NCBI RefSeq assembly: GCF_036323735.1
Contig: NC_086031.1
Coordinates: forward strand, 38,151,225 to 38,215,224
Direction: 5' to 3'
Length of the DNA: 64,000 nt
Origin: Rattus norvegicus
Lineage: Eukaryota > Chordata > Mammalia > Rodentia > Muridae
Both the position numbers and the translations under genes were made by a program. Positions 23,720 to 34,761 of this stretch are shown here, one piece after another (the first letter of the stretch is position 1; the number at the start of each line of letters is the position of its first letter). The notes below the pieces were generated by a model that was not told the DNA's origin, did no database searches, and saw nothing but the letters and a program-made list of their open reading frames with translations.

Positions 23720-24110
23720 GGGATGGTTAATTTTAAATGTTGACTTACATATAACCAAGAATCACTTGAGTCGAGACCCTGAATGAGAATCAGTGCAGAT
23801 ATGGTTGACCAGAGGCAAATTCATGAAGGATTGTCTTGTCCTCCAGACAGAACCCCCAGCTCCCACCCTTTCCCTATTTCCCTTCAGAAAAGAGTGGCCC
23901 CCAAAGACTACTTCGCTATTGGGTGATGTAGGAGGACCCATCCTGCGGTGGATGGGATCTTGACCTGGTCTTCCTATGTCAAATAAATTAATTTAAGATA
24001 GGCATGTCCAGAGGCCAACATAATCTATATGCTCCCACAGAGACATGCTCAATGGCTTTTCTCCTGGGTGATTCTAGATCCTGCCAAGTTAAAAACATGC
24101 AATACAAATC
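23720..24110 (-). mobile_element. Rodent LTR-like repeat, antisense, composite
   Basis: The right part has 'tcctgggtgattctagatcctgccaagtt', the complement of a common rodent repeat start. An internal piece (23845-23915, 'cccaccctttccctatttcc...') is shared with 25520-25590, suggesting a second repeat inside it. Confidence 0.4.
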
Positions 24111-24387
24111 ATCATAATTATTAATCCAAATTAATTTGTTATATCATAAACAAAGTTGCATTCATTCTCCTTCTTGCTAAGAATGAATTATTAAAGTCTA
24201 TCATTAGTAGTGAAAGAAATTTGAATATGTGAGAAATATGCTTTCGAGCTGACCCTGTTTCTCAAAGTGCCAAGCCCTCTATGGCACATTCAACTATATA
24301 TGGAATAGACTTGAGAAATGATTATAAGACCAACATGGGTTTCATTTTTCACCACTGTAGGGGAAAGCTTTTAAAAGATGGTATACT

Positions 24388-24576
24388 GGGAACTGGAAAG
24401 ATGGCTTGGTAGCTGGTAGAATCTGCTCTTCTTGCATAGGACCTGAGTTCAGTTGCAAGAACCCATATTAGGTGGCCTATGATAACCATAGCTCCAATAT
24501 TCTAAATCCATGATTTTAAACTCTGTACTTTATGTTATGTAAGCACCTGTACATATGTAACAGACCACGCATGTGT
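24388..24576 (+). mobile_element. B3-like SINE leading into CA-rich tail
   Basis: 'ctggaaagatggcttgg', 'ctcttcttgcataggacctgag', 'agaacccatattaggtgg', then a CA-rich tract. Confidence 0.6.
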
Positions 24577-24850
24577 GCACACACACACACAAACACACAC
24601 ATACACACCCACGCACACACACAAACACACATGCATACATACATACACACACATACACACACATGCACACACGCAAACACACATGCATACATGCATACAT
24701 ACACACACACGCAAACACACACATACACATACATGCACACATGCAAACACACACATACACACACACAAACATACAAACACATAAAAACATGGACATTCAC
24801 ATATACATACAAAGATGTATATGTATACACATATACACACATAAATAAAA
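24577..24850. repeat. CA-rich imperfect microsatellite
   Basis: Mixed (CA)n, (CATA)n and (CAAA) units over about 270 bp. All open frames here are Cys/Val or Thr/His repeats, not genes. Confidence 0.95.
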
Positions 24851-25339
24851 ATAACATAAATCTTAACAAAATAAACCATGACTGTGTTAGTAAAGATAGA
24901 TGTGATAAACATTGTTTGATTAGTATCTGAGTGACACAAAATGTCAAGGGCCAGTTCCAACCTTGCCTCAGACTTTGCATATCATCGTAAGTCTGAATTT
25001 ATTTCCATCATGTACATTCTTACCATTTTATTATGATAACCAAACTGAGTCTTTTTGCAATTATAGTAAAAATTCATATATTTTCCAAAGAAAGCTCAAC
25101 ATTTCTTGTCTGCACACCTGTTAAATCTTCAAGGTTATCTTGCTATTTACATCACCTTTGCCAGTGGGACTTAGACCTTCAGTCACATTTGAATTAATGT
25201 CAAGAATGGCACAAAACTGATTTTGAGTATTCAGAGCAACTATGATGTCATGTGATGTGATGCTAGTTGGAGCAAATGTTACTAGCTTTTATAAATCTAT
25301 ATGTCACATCAAAATCTTACAAGACTGGTAGAAATTAAG
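24851..25339. other. Unique DNA, no gene seen
   Basis: No recognised feature. Confidence 0.5.
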
Positions 25340-25740
25340 GGAAAGAGCTTTTGTCTTCTTCCCTTCCTCTTCTCCCTCCCCTTACTCCTTCCCCTCCCCC
25401 TCTTCCTCCTCTACTTTCACATGATTTTTAATAGATATTTCTCTCATATAGCACTTCACAAGCATAGTATCCCCTCCCACCACTCCTCACAGCTCTTTTG
25501 CCACTTTCCGTGTGTCCTCCAAATAGAACCCACAGGCCCCACCCTTTCCCCATTTCCCTTCAGAAAAAAGCAGGTCCCGAAGAGACTACAACTCAGTACG
25601 ACAAAACATGATATATTCACAAAGATAAGGCAAAAGCCCTCATATCGAGGCTGGATGAGGCAACACAATTAGAGGAAAAGTGTCCCAGGAGCAAGCAAAA
25701 GAGTCAAAAATACATCAACTATTTGAGGGCAGGTGATCTC
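25340..25740 (-). mobile_element. Probable Lx-type L1 fragment, antisense
   Basis: A pyrimidine-rich 25350-25420, then 'ccccatttcccttcagaaaa', 'aggcaaaagccctcatatcg', 'aggctggatgaggcaac', a block frequent in rodent L1-derived sequence. Orientation inferred from the pyrimidine-rich plus strand. Confidence 0.4.
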
Positions 25741-26823
25741 CTTAAACTTAGAATCATTTTTACTGAGTCAAATAACAGGAAAATCAGGGCAGGATGGAGT
25801 GAGCTTTCCTGAAAAAGCCACAGATTTTATTTCACTGATATCAAATTGACAAGAACCAAGCAATGCGGTTTTATTTAATTGTAAAAATACTGGAAAGTGC
25901 AGTCTCTCTTGTTCTTGGAGAATAATGCATAAATTTAAAATTTCAAAAAAGTAAATCATATAGTCTTTAATAGCATCAATTTTAGAGGTCCTTTAACCAC
26001 CTGAGTATGCATTTATTACTATGATTGTCTTACTATTATTCCTCTATAAATGAGAAAATCTAAATTAAGAAATTAATTCATATGGTAAAAGTGCTATTTA
26101 ATGTTGGCATGAGAATCCCTTTATGTACATTGTAGTGCAATTCAAAGATAAGCTGACCTGTAATTTTCACATGCTTTAAATATTTTAGAAAGCCCGTTTC
26201 ATGTTTCTGGAAAATATATAAGGCTAACTTCAATTTGCATTATTGTTTCAAAAGTAAAAATCATCCACCAAAAGCAGTCAGAATCTTAACAAAGTGGAGT
26301 ACCAATACTGTAGGGGAGAATAAGTTTGCCCTAGGAGTAAGGGACCATGAAGTTACCTCAGGAATAGGAGAGCATGAGGTTATTCCAGGAAAAGATTCTG
26401 AATAGACAGGAAAAATAAAGCTTGACATAATTGAAGAGAAATAATTCATTCAAACCACAAATTCTTGCTGAAATATTAGTAAATGTTTGGTTTTACCATA
26501 TGGAAAATGAAAGTATTATAAATTATTATTTAATATAGTTACAAATGACCCGGGTACAAGAAAATGGATTCCATAAGCAGATGGCTCATTATTCTGGCTG
26601 TGTACAACATATATTAATGTGAATCAGATTCAGACACAGAACAGCATTTGAATTCAGAAACCACTTTACTTTGGAATAACTTATCCTGTTACTCATCATC
26701 AAAGAATGTACCATGAACTCCCAATAAATGTTGCATATACTAGAGAATGAAAATTTGAGAAAATGTTCTTACCACTAGATAGCTATCTGTTAGGTAGACT
26801 CATTCATTCAGAAATTCATGATA

Positions 26824-26827
<4 letters not shown>
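25741..26827. other. Unique AT-rich DNA, no gene seen
   Basis: A weak 27-bp duplication near 26340-26395 ('ccatgaagttacctcagg' / 'gcatgaggttattccagg'). No gene. Confidence 0.5.

Positions 26828-26879
<52 letters not shown>
26828..26879. repeat. (GA)n microsatellite
   Basis: About 26 perfect GA units. Confidence 0.98.
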
Positions 26880-26886
<7 letters not shown>

Positions 26887-27149
26887 CCAATCCCCTACTA
26901 CTAGGAAAGAGATCAAAAAGGTAAAAAAAATAAAGTGCTAGGGGAGTGGGTTGGCAGAGCAACCTAGAAGACAAACAGCAAAAAAGAGGACATTAGACTT
27001 GGGGAAAGATTATAAGACAGAGGTCAGGATAGAAAGGAAGAAGAGCATATCAGTAGAAGAAAAGTCTACTAAAATATAGGATACTTTAAATGAAATTATA
27101 GTATGAAATATTAAATATACTAATCTTAAAAAATTACCAAGCCATTGCC

Positions 27150-27385
27150 ATACATGCTAGTAAGATATCTCAGAGGTCAAATGTGCTTAAAACTCTTGCT
27201 GTGGGCCTAAGATAGGTTCCCAATGCCACAGAGAATAGCTACCTATCACCTGTAATTCAAACTTTGGGGAGATACAATGCCTTCTTCTGGCCTTTGTGGT
27301 CATTGAATTCATGTGAACATAACTCAACACAGGCACATACATATAACTATAATAAAATGTATCATTAAAAATAATACAATTAAAA
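27150..27385 (+). mobile_element. B3-like SINE
   Basis: 'tagtaagatatctcagagg', 'acctgtaattcaaactttgg', 'gccttcttctggcctttgtgg', 'aggcacatacatataac', A-rich tail. Confidence 0.65.
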
Positions 27386-27924
27386 CCAAATAATATCATT
27401 AAAATGTAAATGAAAGACTTTTATAAGTTCAATGATAATTTACTAATATGTTCAAAGATAATTACTGCGCTGGCCTGTGGGCAGTAGAAAAGGATATAAC
27501 TTCAATGAAAAGACAGAACTATTTTTTTTCTGATTGTGTAACTAAATGAAGATTACAGAAGAAACAGAATAGAGGGGGTTAGATATAAATACTTGAAAAC
27601 CAATATGGGGGAACTCAGCTTCAGTATGCAGTATATGACTGCCCACATATATCTGATATGCACATATACTCACAAAGTTACATACACACTCATATAAATA
27701 AAAGCTATGAATCCTTAAAAAGTATTAAAATGAAAAAAAGGCTTACCTTTACATCTGACTTTAATCATTATTACTTTTTATTCCTTTTGATCTTGAAAAA
27801 TTGTCTAACTGTTGTTGGAAAACCTGTCTCAATTTTCCCCTTTTTAGCCTTTATAAACTAATCTTGCAGTGGTTTTATTCACACCATTCTGGAAAAGACT
27901 GTCAACAGCCTCCGTCTCAGCAGG
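27386..27924. other. AT-rich DNA, no gene seen
   Basis: No recognised feature. Confidence 0.5.
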
Positions 27925-28200
27925 GGTTTAAAGGAGACTGTTCCCCATAGGCTCTAGCTCAGTGTGCTTGATCTCCATGTGGGGAAGCCATTTGGGGAGG
28001 ACTGGAAGGTGTGCACTTATAGGAGAAAGTGTTTTAGTTGAGGATTGTTTTGTGTTGTACTGTGGATTCTGTTTTCACCTTCCAGATACATCCACCATGT
28101 CACTTGATGCCCTGTGGTCCCCACTCAAACAATGCATTTTTTTTCTACAAACTACCTTAGTCAAGGTGTTTATCACAGCAATATTAAGTAATGTATGCTG
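27925..28200 (+). mobile_element. Rodent LTR-like repeat
   Basis: 'ccataggctc', 'ggaagccatttggggaggac', 'gtcaaggtgtttatcacagc', in the same order as the element at 51353. 5' end eroded. Confidence 0.5.
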
Positions 28201-28829
28201 CTTTCACAGTGCAATATATACTGCCAAGTCTTTGTCATCATCTGAACAAAATATCAGGATTTGTATATCACTCCTCTCTTAAGAGATCCCTCATTATTTC
28301 CAAGACCTAGTGCCTGAAAGAAAGAAGATAAAAGGAAAAAGAAAACCTCTATCATATCACAGACAGGATAATTTCTTGGGCTTTGCCTTAATTTGATATA
28401 TTTTCTGACTTTCAAATGTGTCCCTCAACTAATTCGTTGACCTATGAGGATCAAGATATGCCTGCTCTAAGTAACTCTATACTCTCAAACATCAATGGCT
28501 TCCAGCTGTGCCTTGCTTCAATTAGTTCTCCATTACAAAATATCAGATTGCCTAATTTTGATTATAATTACTGGAGTTGAATGACCCTGTGTCTTTTTTT
28601 GTAGGCATTCAATGATCACCTCTCCAGCTTGAATCATGAGACACCAGCTTATAAATAGCATATTCATGCAAATAAGTAATGTCACTTATGGCCTTATTTA
28701 GGTCAATAAGTAATACATATATACATGAGCACCAGAAACTGTAGGATGGTGAATGGATAGAATATATCATACAAATAAAGTATGCAACTATCTTACCTGG
28801 TTAAGTAAAAATACCTCCACATAGCATGG
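28201..28829. other. No gene seen
   Basis: AT-rich. A minus-strand CCAG|GTAAGAT donor-like site at about 28796 has no clear acceptor. Confidence 0.45.
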
Positions 28830-29290
28830 GGCTTTTTGGTAACCGAGCGCTCACTCACAAACTATCAAGTCCACAGGATGTTGGGCTGGTTATTGGTTGA
28901 CCATTACCTCAGTCTCTGCTCCATTCCTTATGCCTGCCTTTCTTATGGACAGGATAAACTTTAAGTTGAAAGCTGTGTGCGGGGATGTCTCTATGGCTCT
29001 CCTGGGGTTCTCGCCTGGCTATAATAGGTGGCCTTTTCAGTTTTCATATCCCCAAAGTAGCAGTGAGTAACAGCTAAAGTCACCCCATTGATTTTGGATG
29101 CCTACTTTTTCCCAGGTCTCTCTCTCACCTTGGAGATGTCTCCCAACTCCTCACCCCCATCAATTGCAGTTTTCCATTCATTTTCATGGCCATCTAGCCA
29201 TCTCTGATGTCCTTCCACACAACTGATCCTGAATCCACAATTCCTCTTCCTATGGCCTTTCCCTCCCAGTTCCCTCTCTCCATCTGCCTC
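28830..29290 (-). mobile_element. Probable old murid L1 fragment, antisense
   Basis: 'ctcagtctctgctccattcc', 'ggataaactttaagttgaaag', 'ccaggtctctctctcacc', 'gttttccattcattttcatgg' match a common murid L1-associated block. Pyrimidine-rich plus strand suggests antisense. Family and orientation unsure. Confidence 0.4.
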
Positions 29291-29526
29291 TTATGACTAA
29301 AGCATGAATTCTTAACTCTGGGCTTCACCTCAATATGGCCCCTCTGCTTGATAATGCTGAATTAAAATTTCTGCTCATGTTTCCACATCTCTTCTCTGTC
29401 CTTTCTTCCTTAGAGAGCTCAAACAGTATGCTAGATATAGAAGTCAACACTACTATAATAATATTCACATTTATTGAATTGATTGAATGCAGTCTTATAA
29501 TTTTTACTAATGGTTCCTTCCCACCT

Positions 29527-29536
29527 TTGCTTAGAT
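29527..29536. repeat. Twin-primed L1 target-site duplication, left copy
   Basis: TTGCTTAGAT; nine of ten bases match TTGCCTAGAT at 30138-30147. Confidence 0.6.
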
Positions 29537-29729
29537 AATTTTTTAAAACTTTTATTGGTTATTTTTAAACTTTACAATTCAAATGTTGCCATTTTTCTGT
29601 TTCCCCTCTACACAGCTCTTATAACATCCCCCATTCCTCCTGCTTCTATGAAGGTGCTCCCCCATGCACCCAAGCCCTCTTGCCTCATAGCCCCAGCATT
29701 CCATTATGCGAGGATTGCTTCTATCTGAA
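29537..29729 (-). mobile_element. L1 3' terminal segment of a twin-primed insertion
   Basis: The minus strand reads the L1 3' end: 'ggaatgctggggc', 'gggagcaccttcatagaagc', 'aacatttgaattgtaaag', 'ccaataaaag', then an A-rich tail. It abuts 29730-30137, the preceding L1 3' UTR portion in the opposite orientation. Confidence 0.8.
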
Positions 29730-30137
29730 GGAAATACAGGGACAATGAGTGGAGCAGAAACTTAAAGAAAGGTCATCCAGAGACTGTGCTTTCTCAGGAT
29801 GCATCCCATATGCAGACACCAAACCCAAACACTATTGCTGATACGAAGAAGTGCTTGATGACAGGAGCCTGATATAGCTGTCTCCTGAGAGGCTCTGCCA
29901 GAGCCTTACCAATACAGAAGAGAATGCTTGAAGCCAAACATTGGACTGAGCACAAGGACACCAATCGAGGAATTAGGGAAAACGCTGAAGGAGCTAAAGA
30001 TTTTTGCAGCCCCATAGGGAGAACAATATCAACTGACCAGACACCCCAGAATTCCCAGGGACTAAGATACCAACTAAAAAATACATGTGATGGGACCCAT
30101 TGCTCCTGCTGCATATATAGCAGAGGATGGTCTTATC
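29730..30137 (+). mobile_element. Inverted 5' segment of the twin-primed L1
   Basis: The plus strand reads the L1 3' UTR upstream portion: 'gtggagcagaaactt', 'tcatccagagactg', 'ctcctgagaggctctgcc', 'cccagggactaag', 'agcagaggatgg'. About 60 bp of 3' UTR between this segment's end and the start of the minus segment is missing, as often found at twin-priming junctions. Confidence 0.8.
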
Positions 30138-30147
30138 TTGCCTAGAT
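30138..30147. repeat. Twin-primed L1 target-site duplication, right copy
   Basis: TTGCCTAGAT, one mismatch to 29527-29536. Confidence 0.6.
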
Positions 30148-30499
30148 TTTTAAAATGTTTGTATAAAATCCAAAACTAAAATGCTCATCACTACAATCTG
30201 TAGAATTCCCCAAGTTATCCTTCTCAGTTTACTTCACTTCTGCCCTTTCATTAGTCTTTACTGTCAGCATCCTTCGCAAGCTAGACTTGACTCTCTATTA
30301 GCATTGAATTCAAACACATTCTCAAATTTCAGTACCTCCTGTATTAATAACCATTTGTTCACAGATACAATCATTTCACAATTTAGTCATTTTAATATTC
30401 ATTGGTGACGGCTGGTCTTAAAAAATTGGTCATTATCTTCTAGTCAGGGTGTAATACTGAGCACAATCACCCATGGATCCCCTGCTTTCCCACTCTCAG
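30148..30499. other. No gene seen
   Basis: Possibly the eroded upstream part of the following L2. Confidence 0.4.
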
Positions 30500-30890
30500 T
30501 GAGAAATCACAGCTTTGATGAAGACCTTGAGGGCTGCATGTGACCTGTTTCTGCACTATCTTTTAGATCCCTGCTCTTATTTCTCTCTCTGCTCTGCATC
30601 ACTGAGCTCGTGAGAATGCTCACACACTCTCATTGCCCTACTCTGGAGCCTTTGTGTTTGTTCTCTGATCTGCTCAGGTTTTTTCTTCCAGAAACCCAGG
30701 TCTATCATTCTTCCATTCCTTCTCCCCTCAGTCAAATGTTGCTTTCTTATGGAAGTCTTCAGTGGTTATCATGTTTAGAATGTCGTGACCATATCACTTC
30801 TCAAGGTTGTTCTCTTTTTCTCACACACTGCCCAGCATAGCACCAGCTCTCACTTCACTTCCTTTATATCCATCCCTGTACATGTAAATT
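30500..30890 (+). mobile_element. L2 fragment
   Basis: 'ggagcctttgtgtttgttctct', 'ccattccttctcccctcagtcaaatgttgc', 'ggaagtcttcagtgg' follow the order of the mammal-wide L2 3' end. Old and diverged. Confidence 0.65.
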
Positions 30891-31855
30891 CTATATTGGA
30901 GAGGGAATGCTAACCATTCACATAGAACTTCAAATACTTTTTTAAAAATAGCTCTTTAACATGAAGAAATTTAAAAAAGAAAAAATATGAATATGTCTAT
31001 TCATGAAATGAAAATTTTAATTTGAAATGGGTTATCAGATTCAGAATCAAATTTAATATCCATGCATGCTTTGTAAGGAGAGCAGCTAGGCACTATACAC
31101 ATCATATAATAAATATATTAAATTTATTACTTAGGGCAACAGCATGTATTAGTAAGTTAGTAGAAAGACTATGTTGTTTGTTTATTGGGCCCTAGGTACT
31201 TCTCTGACCATAAAGATATTCTTTTTACATCATGAGAACAAATACAAAAGAACTCTATATTGCCTTTTTCTATTTTTACTTCAAGACCATTTGTAAATTA
31301 CAAATTTGGCTTGTTATTCACTTTATTCATTTCCTGTTTCAAAGTTGTTCCTTCTTGGTGAGCTCTGAGCTTAGCAGAATTCCAGACACAGATATTCAAG
31401 AAGCTCTTTAGTACCAGATCCTCTGAACCAGATTATACTTGCCCCCACTCTATACTGTTTTCTTCAGACTTGTGTTGGTCCTGCAGATTCAAGCGCAGCC
31501 TTATTCATGTCAACATTAGCATCATGATAGACAAAACCTTATTCTTTTTGCTGTCTAGAGATATAATAACTGAGTGTGTATATATTCACTGACAGAAGGT
31601 ATCAACTTGCTTGTGAAGACAGGGGCATGAATAGTGTGATTTAGTACCCGAAACAGTTTATAACTTAGATGCATGTGTATTACATAGTTTTTCCTTTAAT
31701 CTCATAAATACAACACAAAATTGAATCTAGACTTAGACTGTTCACATGGGCATTATTAACCATGTAGTATCTTTTTTCCCAGAAGTTTGAATGTAGATAA
31801 TTGCAATTGTCTCTAATCTGTATTTTACTAATACGGTTTATGTATTATCACATTT
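30891..31855. other. Unique AT-rich DNA, no gene seen
   Basis: No recognised feature on either strand. Confidence 0.5.
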
Positions 31856-32640
31856 TTATACCAATCAGAATGATTATTGCTAAGGAAACATAAGAACAAA
31901 TGCTGGTAGAAACATTGGGAGGAAGGTATTTTGAATATGAATATAAGTGAATTCTGCTATTCCTGCAGCATGAACATGGGCACTAAAAGCTCATAACTGT
32001 ATAAGATAGTTATACACCACCTCCCCAGAAGTAAACTCAGATAAGTCCAAGTCAGAAGCTTGCTGAGAGTCTTTCACATCCAAGACTTTGTGCACTGTTT
32101 CTAATAGCCATGTTATGTAAGTAACCTACATGTCAATCATCAGAAAAAAAGGGTAAAGGGGACATGTGATAAAGACACAAAGAAACTTACTCAGCCATAA
32201 AGAAGAAACAATTTTAGGAATATTGCAGAACTGGGAAATCACATATTAAGCAAAAAAAACATGTGCAAAAGCTTCATAATTTCTTTTACATATAGTTCCT
32301 TGATTTTATGAAATAAATATGTGCCATATATTTATATATATAATATATATATATATCCCATATATATTTATAGAAGCATATGTACATTATGCATATTAAC
32401 TACATATTTAATGTCAACAAATATTCCTTATATGTTTCTAAATTAAGTGTATATAATTTCCCATAAAGTTTTGAAATATTTTCATATATAATTTCTCATA
32501 TATATTCTATACTTCATGAATATGGTGGCTAGATTACCTGGATAAAGAAAGAGGAGTGGGATGTTGGAAGCATCAGGAGGACATGGAAGGTGAAAATGGT
32601 CTATGAAATATCCAAATGGAAATGTCTTTATAAAACTCAT
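31856..32640 (+). mobile_element. Old mammalian L1 3' region
   Basis: 'ccaatcagaatgattattgc', 'acaaatgctggtagaaac', 'acttactcagccataaagaagaa' and 'tgcagaactgggaaatcac' parallel the ORF2 C-terminus and 3' UTR of pre-rodent L1 families. 32325-32360 is a TA microsatellite. Confidence 0.65.
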
Positions 32641-33029
32641 CACTGTGACTATAAGCAGACATCAGTAAAGTTTTCTGAATATTTTTACCCACAAAAGATA
32701 AATCATTTGTAGATATGCTTTACAAGATGCCTCAGACTTACATAGTGCTTATATACCACCTGTTTTCTAATCAAATGTAACTATCCTATATATACAATGC
32801 TACTTAATAATAAATGAATGAAATTGCTGCTCTTTGCCATAGAAGTCAGCCAGACACACTCTATTAGATCCAGCACAGTTTACCCAATCATATTTGTTGT
32901 ATTAGATCCAGCACACAGCACACACTATCCAATCAATTCCATCACTATCCATTAAAACTAGAGTTTACACATGAGAGGAGCAAGTGCAGAAAACATGTCT
33001 GACCCATTTAAATGTTGTTGTGCTTCAGA
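32641..33029. other. No gene seen; 38-bp duplication
   Basis: ATTAGATCCAGCACA occurs at 32863 and 32901 followed each time by a (C)CAATCA block, a short tandem duplication with a small insertion. Otherwise unrecognised. Confidence 0.55.
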
Positions 33030-33173
33030 CTGGAATAATGTCTTAGTGGTGTAGAACAATATCTTTTCTTGCAAGGACCCAGGTTCAGTTCACAGAACCC
33101 ACATCAGACAGCTCAAAAATAACTAACTCTAGCTTAATAGAATCTGACAAGTTCTTCTGGCCTTGAAAAGCAT

Positions 33174-33220
<47 letters not shown>

Positions 33221-33260
33221 GAGGAGCATACACACAATTACATAAATAATTATAAATCTT
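33030..33260 (+). mobile_element. B3-like SINE with (AC)n tail
   Basis: 'gtcttagtggtgtagaac', 'cttgcaaggacccaggttcag', 'acagaacccacatcag', 'gttcttctggccttg', followed by (AC)n at 33174-33218. Confidence 0.75.
33174..33218. repeat. (AC)n microsatellite
   Basis: About 22 perfect AC units in the tail of the SINE. Confidence 0.98.
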
Positions 33261-33899
33261 CAAACACTGGTCAACCATCAGCTGTGATTTAAGCTTTGTT
33301 TTGTCTTGGAGTTAAATGGCCAAATATTTCATTTCTGATAATGAATTTGAAATAAACATATTTCCATTTACAAAAGCTTTCAGTCATCAGGGCCAAAAGA
33401 GAGCTTCCTACTGCCTTAGGGTTGGCACGCATCGTGCTGCCTGTTTGCCCACATGTCTGGTAGGAGGTGGTAGTGGGAATAGCATTGTTCCACCCTCTTC
33501 TCAGGCTTTCCTTGTTTTTCAAGCGACTGGGATGGGTGTATGCTTATGTTGATCATAAAGAATCTTGGTTACAATAGGATACATGAACCACCAGGACTTA
33601 AAATCAAAACAAAACAAAACAATGACTTGCATTTAATTTATCTTTGTGTTTATGAATCTCAGTTGATATTTGATATTATCTTAAACTCCAAACTGTCTAC
33701 CCTATAGATATCAAGTTGTAACATAGGGAAAGACACTGTTTTTATAGAGAGAGGCTTAAGAATTGTGTAGAGTCAAATTCTTTGTAACACACACATTATA
33801 ACAATATAATAATTTATCTAGTCACTTTTTCACTAAATGGTGCTGTGAAAATTCTATAAATTCACTCTGAACTGTAGTTTGGATTTCAAATTCTTATTT
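33261..33899. other. No gene seen
   Basis: AT-rich with a (CAAAA)n patch near 33606-33622. Confidence 0.5.
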
Positions 33900-34011
33900 T
33901 CTAAGTGGTCAGAACTTGTGCCACCAGGCCTCACTATACTGAGCAAGAGCAATCAGTTACTAGAGATGACCACTTGTCAACTATGATTGCTAGTCACGTA
34001 TGTGGTCGCTA

Positions 34012-34408
34012 AGGACCCTATTGCTTCTGGTCTCCATCAGTGTCCCAGAGTTAACCATCCATATTCATATTGCTTTTGCATATGACACAGCTCAACATAT
34101 GCAAAACCCACCCAGGGATAGGTGGTCTACCAGAAGGGCTTCACTCCTAATTTCAGAGGTGAGACTAACAATTTTGCTCTAATAATTTTCCAAGGAGGGA
34201 CCCACCAGGAGAGCACTGAACAGGAACCTCAGAGCACTGGGGACAAGATCCTTCAGGTTTCCATCAGCACCCCAGAGTTAACTCTATGACAGAGCTCTCC
34301 ACACCCAAATCATGCCAAGAGAACTAGTCTCCCAGGAGTGCTGACACACCTAAGACCACAGGTTCAGAGGATCACAGGAGGGACAGGCAAGACCAAATAT
34401 TACCATAG
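34012..34408 (+). promoter_or_regulatory. L1 5' UTR repeat units
   Basis: 'CCATCAGTGTCCCAGAGTTAAC' near 34034 recurs as 'CCATCAGCACCCCAGAGTTAAC' near 34261, a 227-bp period, upstream of the ORF1 start. This looks like tandem 5' UTR monomers. Promoter role inferred only. Confidence 0.55.
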
Positions 34409-34526
34409 ATGGCTAGAGGCAAGAGCAAGAACTTGATAAATGAAGTGAAGACTACTTAGCATCACCAGAACCCAGTTATTCCAGTACAGAAAGTACTGGA
34501 TACCCCAACATATCAGAAAAACTTGG
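34409..34526 (+). pseudogene. L1 ORF1 5' remnant
   Basis: ATGGCTAGAGGCAAGAGCAAG start, the same N-terminus as the ORF1 at 56154, with an in-frame TAG about 16 codons in. It is cut off by LTR-like DNA. Confidence 0.75.
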
Positions 34527-34761
34527 AGACCCCCTCCTAGCTGCCTAGATATGTTCAATCTGTTCCTGATTTCCTTTGGGTGAAGATGTAGAACTCAGTT
34601 CCTCCTGCACCATGTGTGCCTGGATACTGTCATGCTCTTACCTGGATGGTAATGGATTGGCCCTCTAACCCTGTAAGCCAGCCTCATCTAAATGTTGTCC
34701 TTTATAAAACTTGCATTGATCATGGTGTCTGTTCACAGCAATAAAACCCTAAGACACAATG
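34527..34761 (+). mobile_element. LTR-like repeat fragment inside the L1
   Basis: 'ctcctagctgcct', 'gatgtagaactcag', 'cctcctgcaccatgtgtgcc', 'ctgtaagccagcctcatc', 'ttcacagcaataaaaccc' match the 3' two thirds of the TG...CA rodent repeat. Its 5' part is missing. Confidence 0.6.

Noticed and set aside
24516..24980. Cys/Val-rich 88-154 codon frames on the minus strand and His/Thr frames on the plus strand
   Set aside because: Translation of a CA-rich microsatellite. Open frames arise automatically from CA repeats.
28830..29290. Possible processed pseudogene
   Set aside because: The blocks recur in murid L1-related repeats, and no coding frame or poly(A) with duplication was seen.
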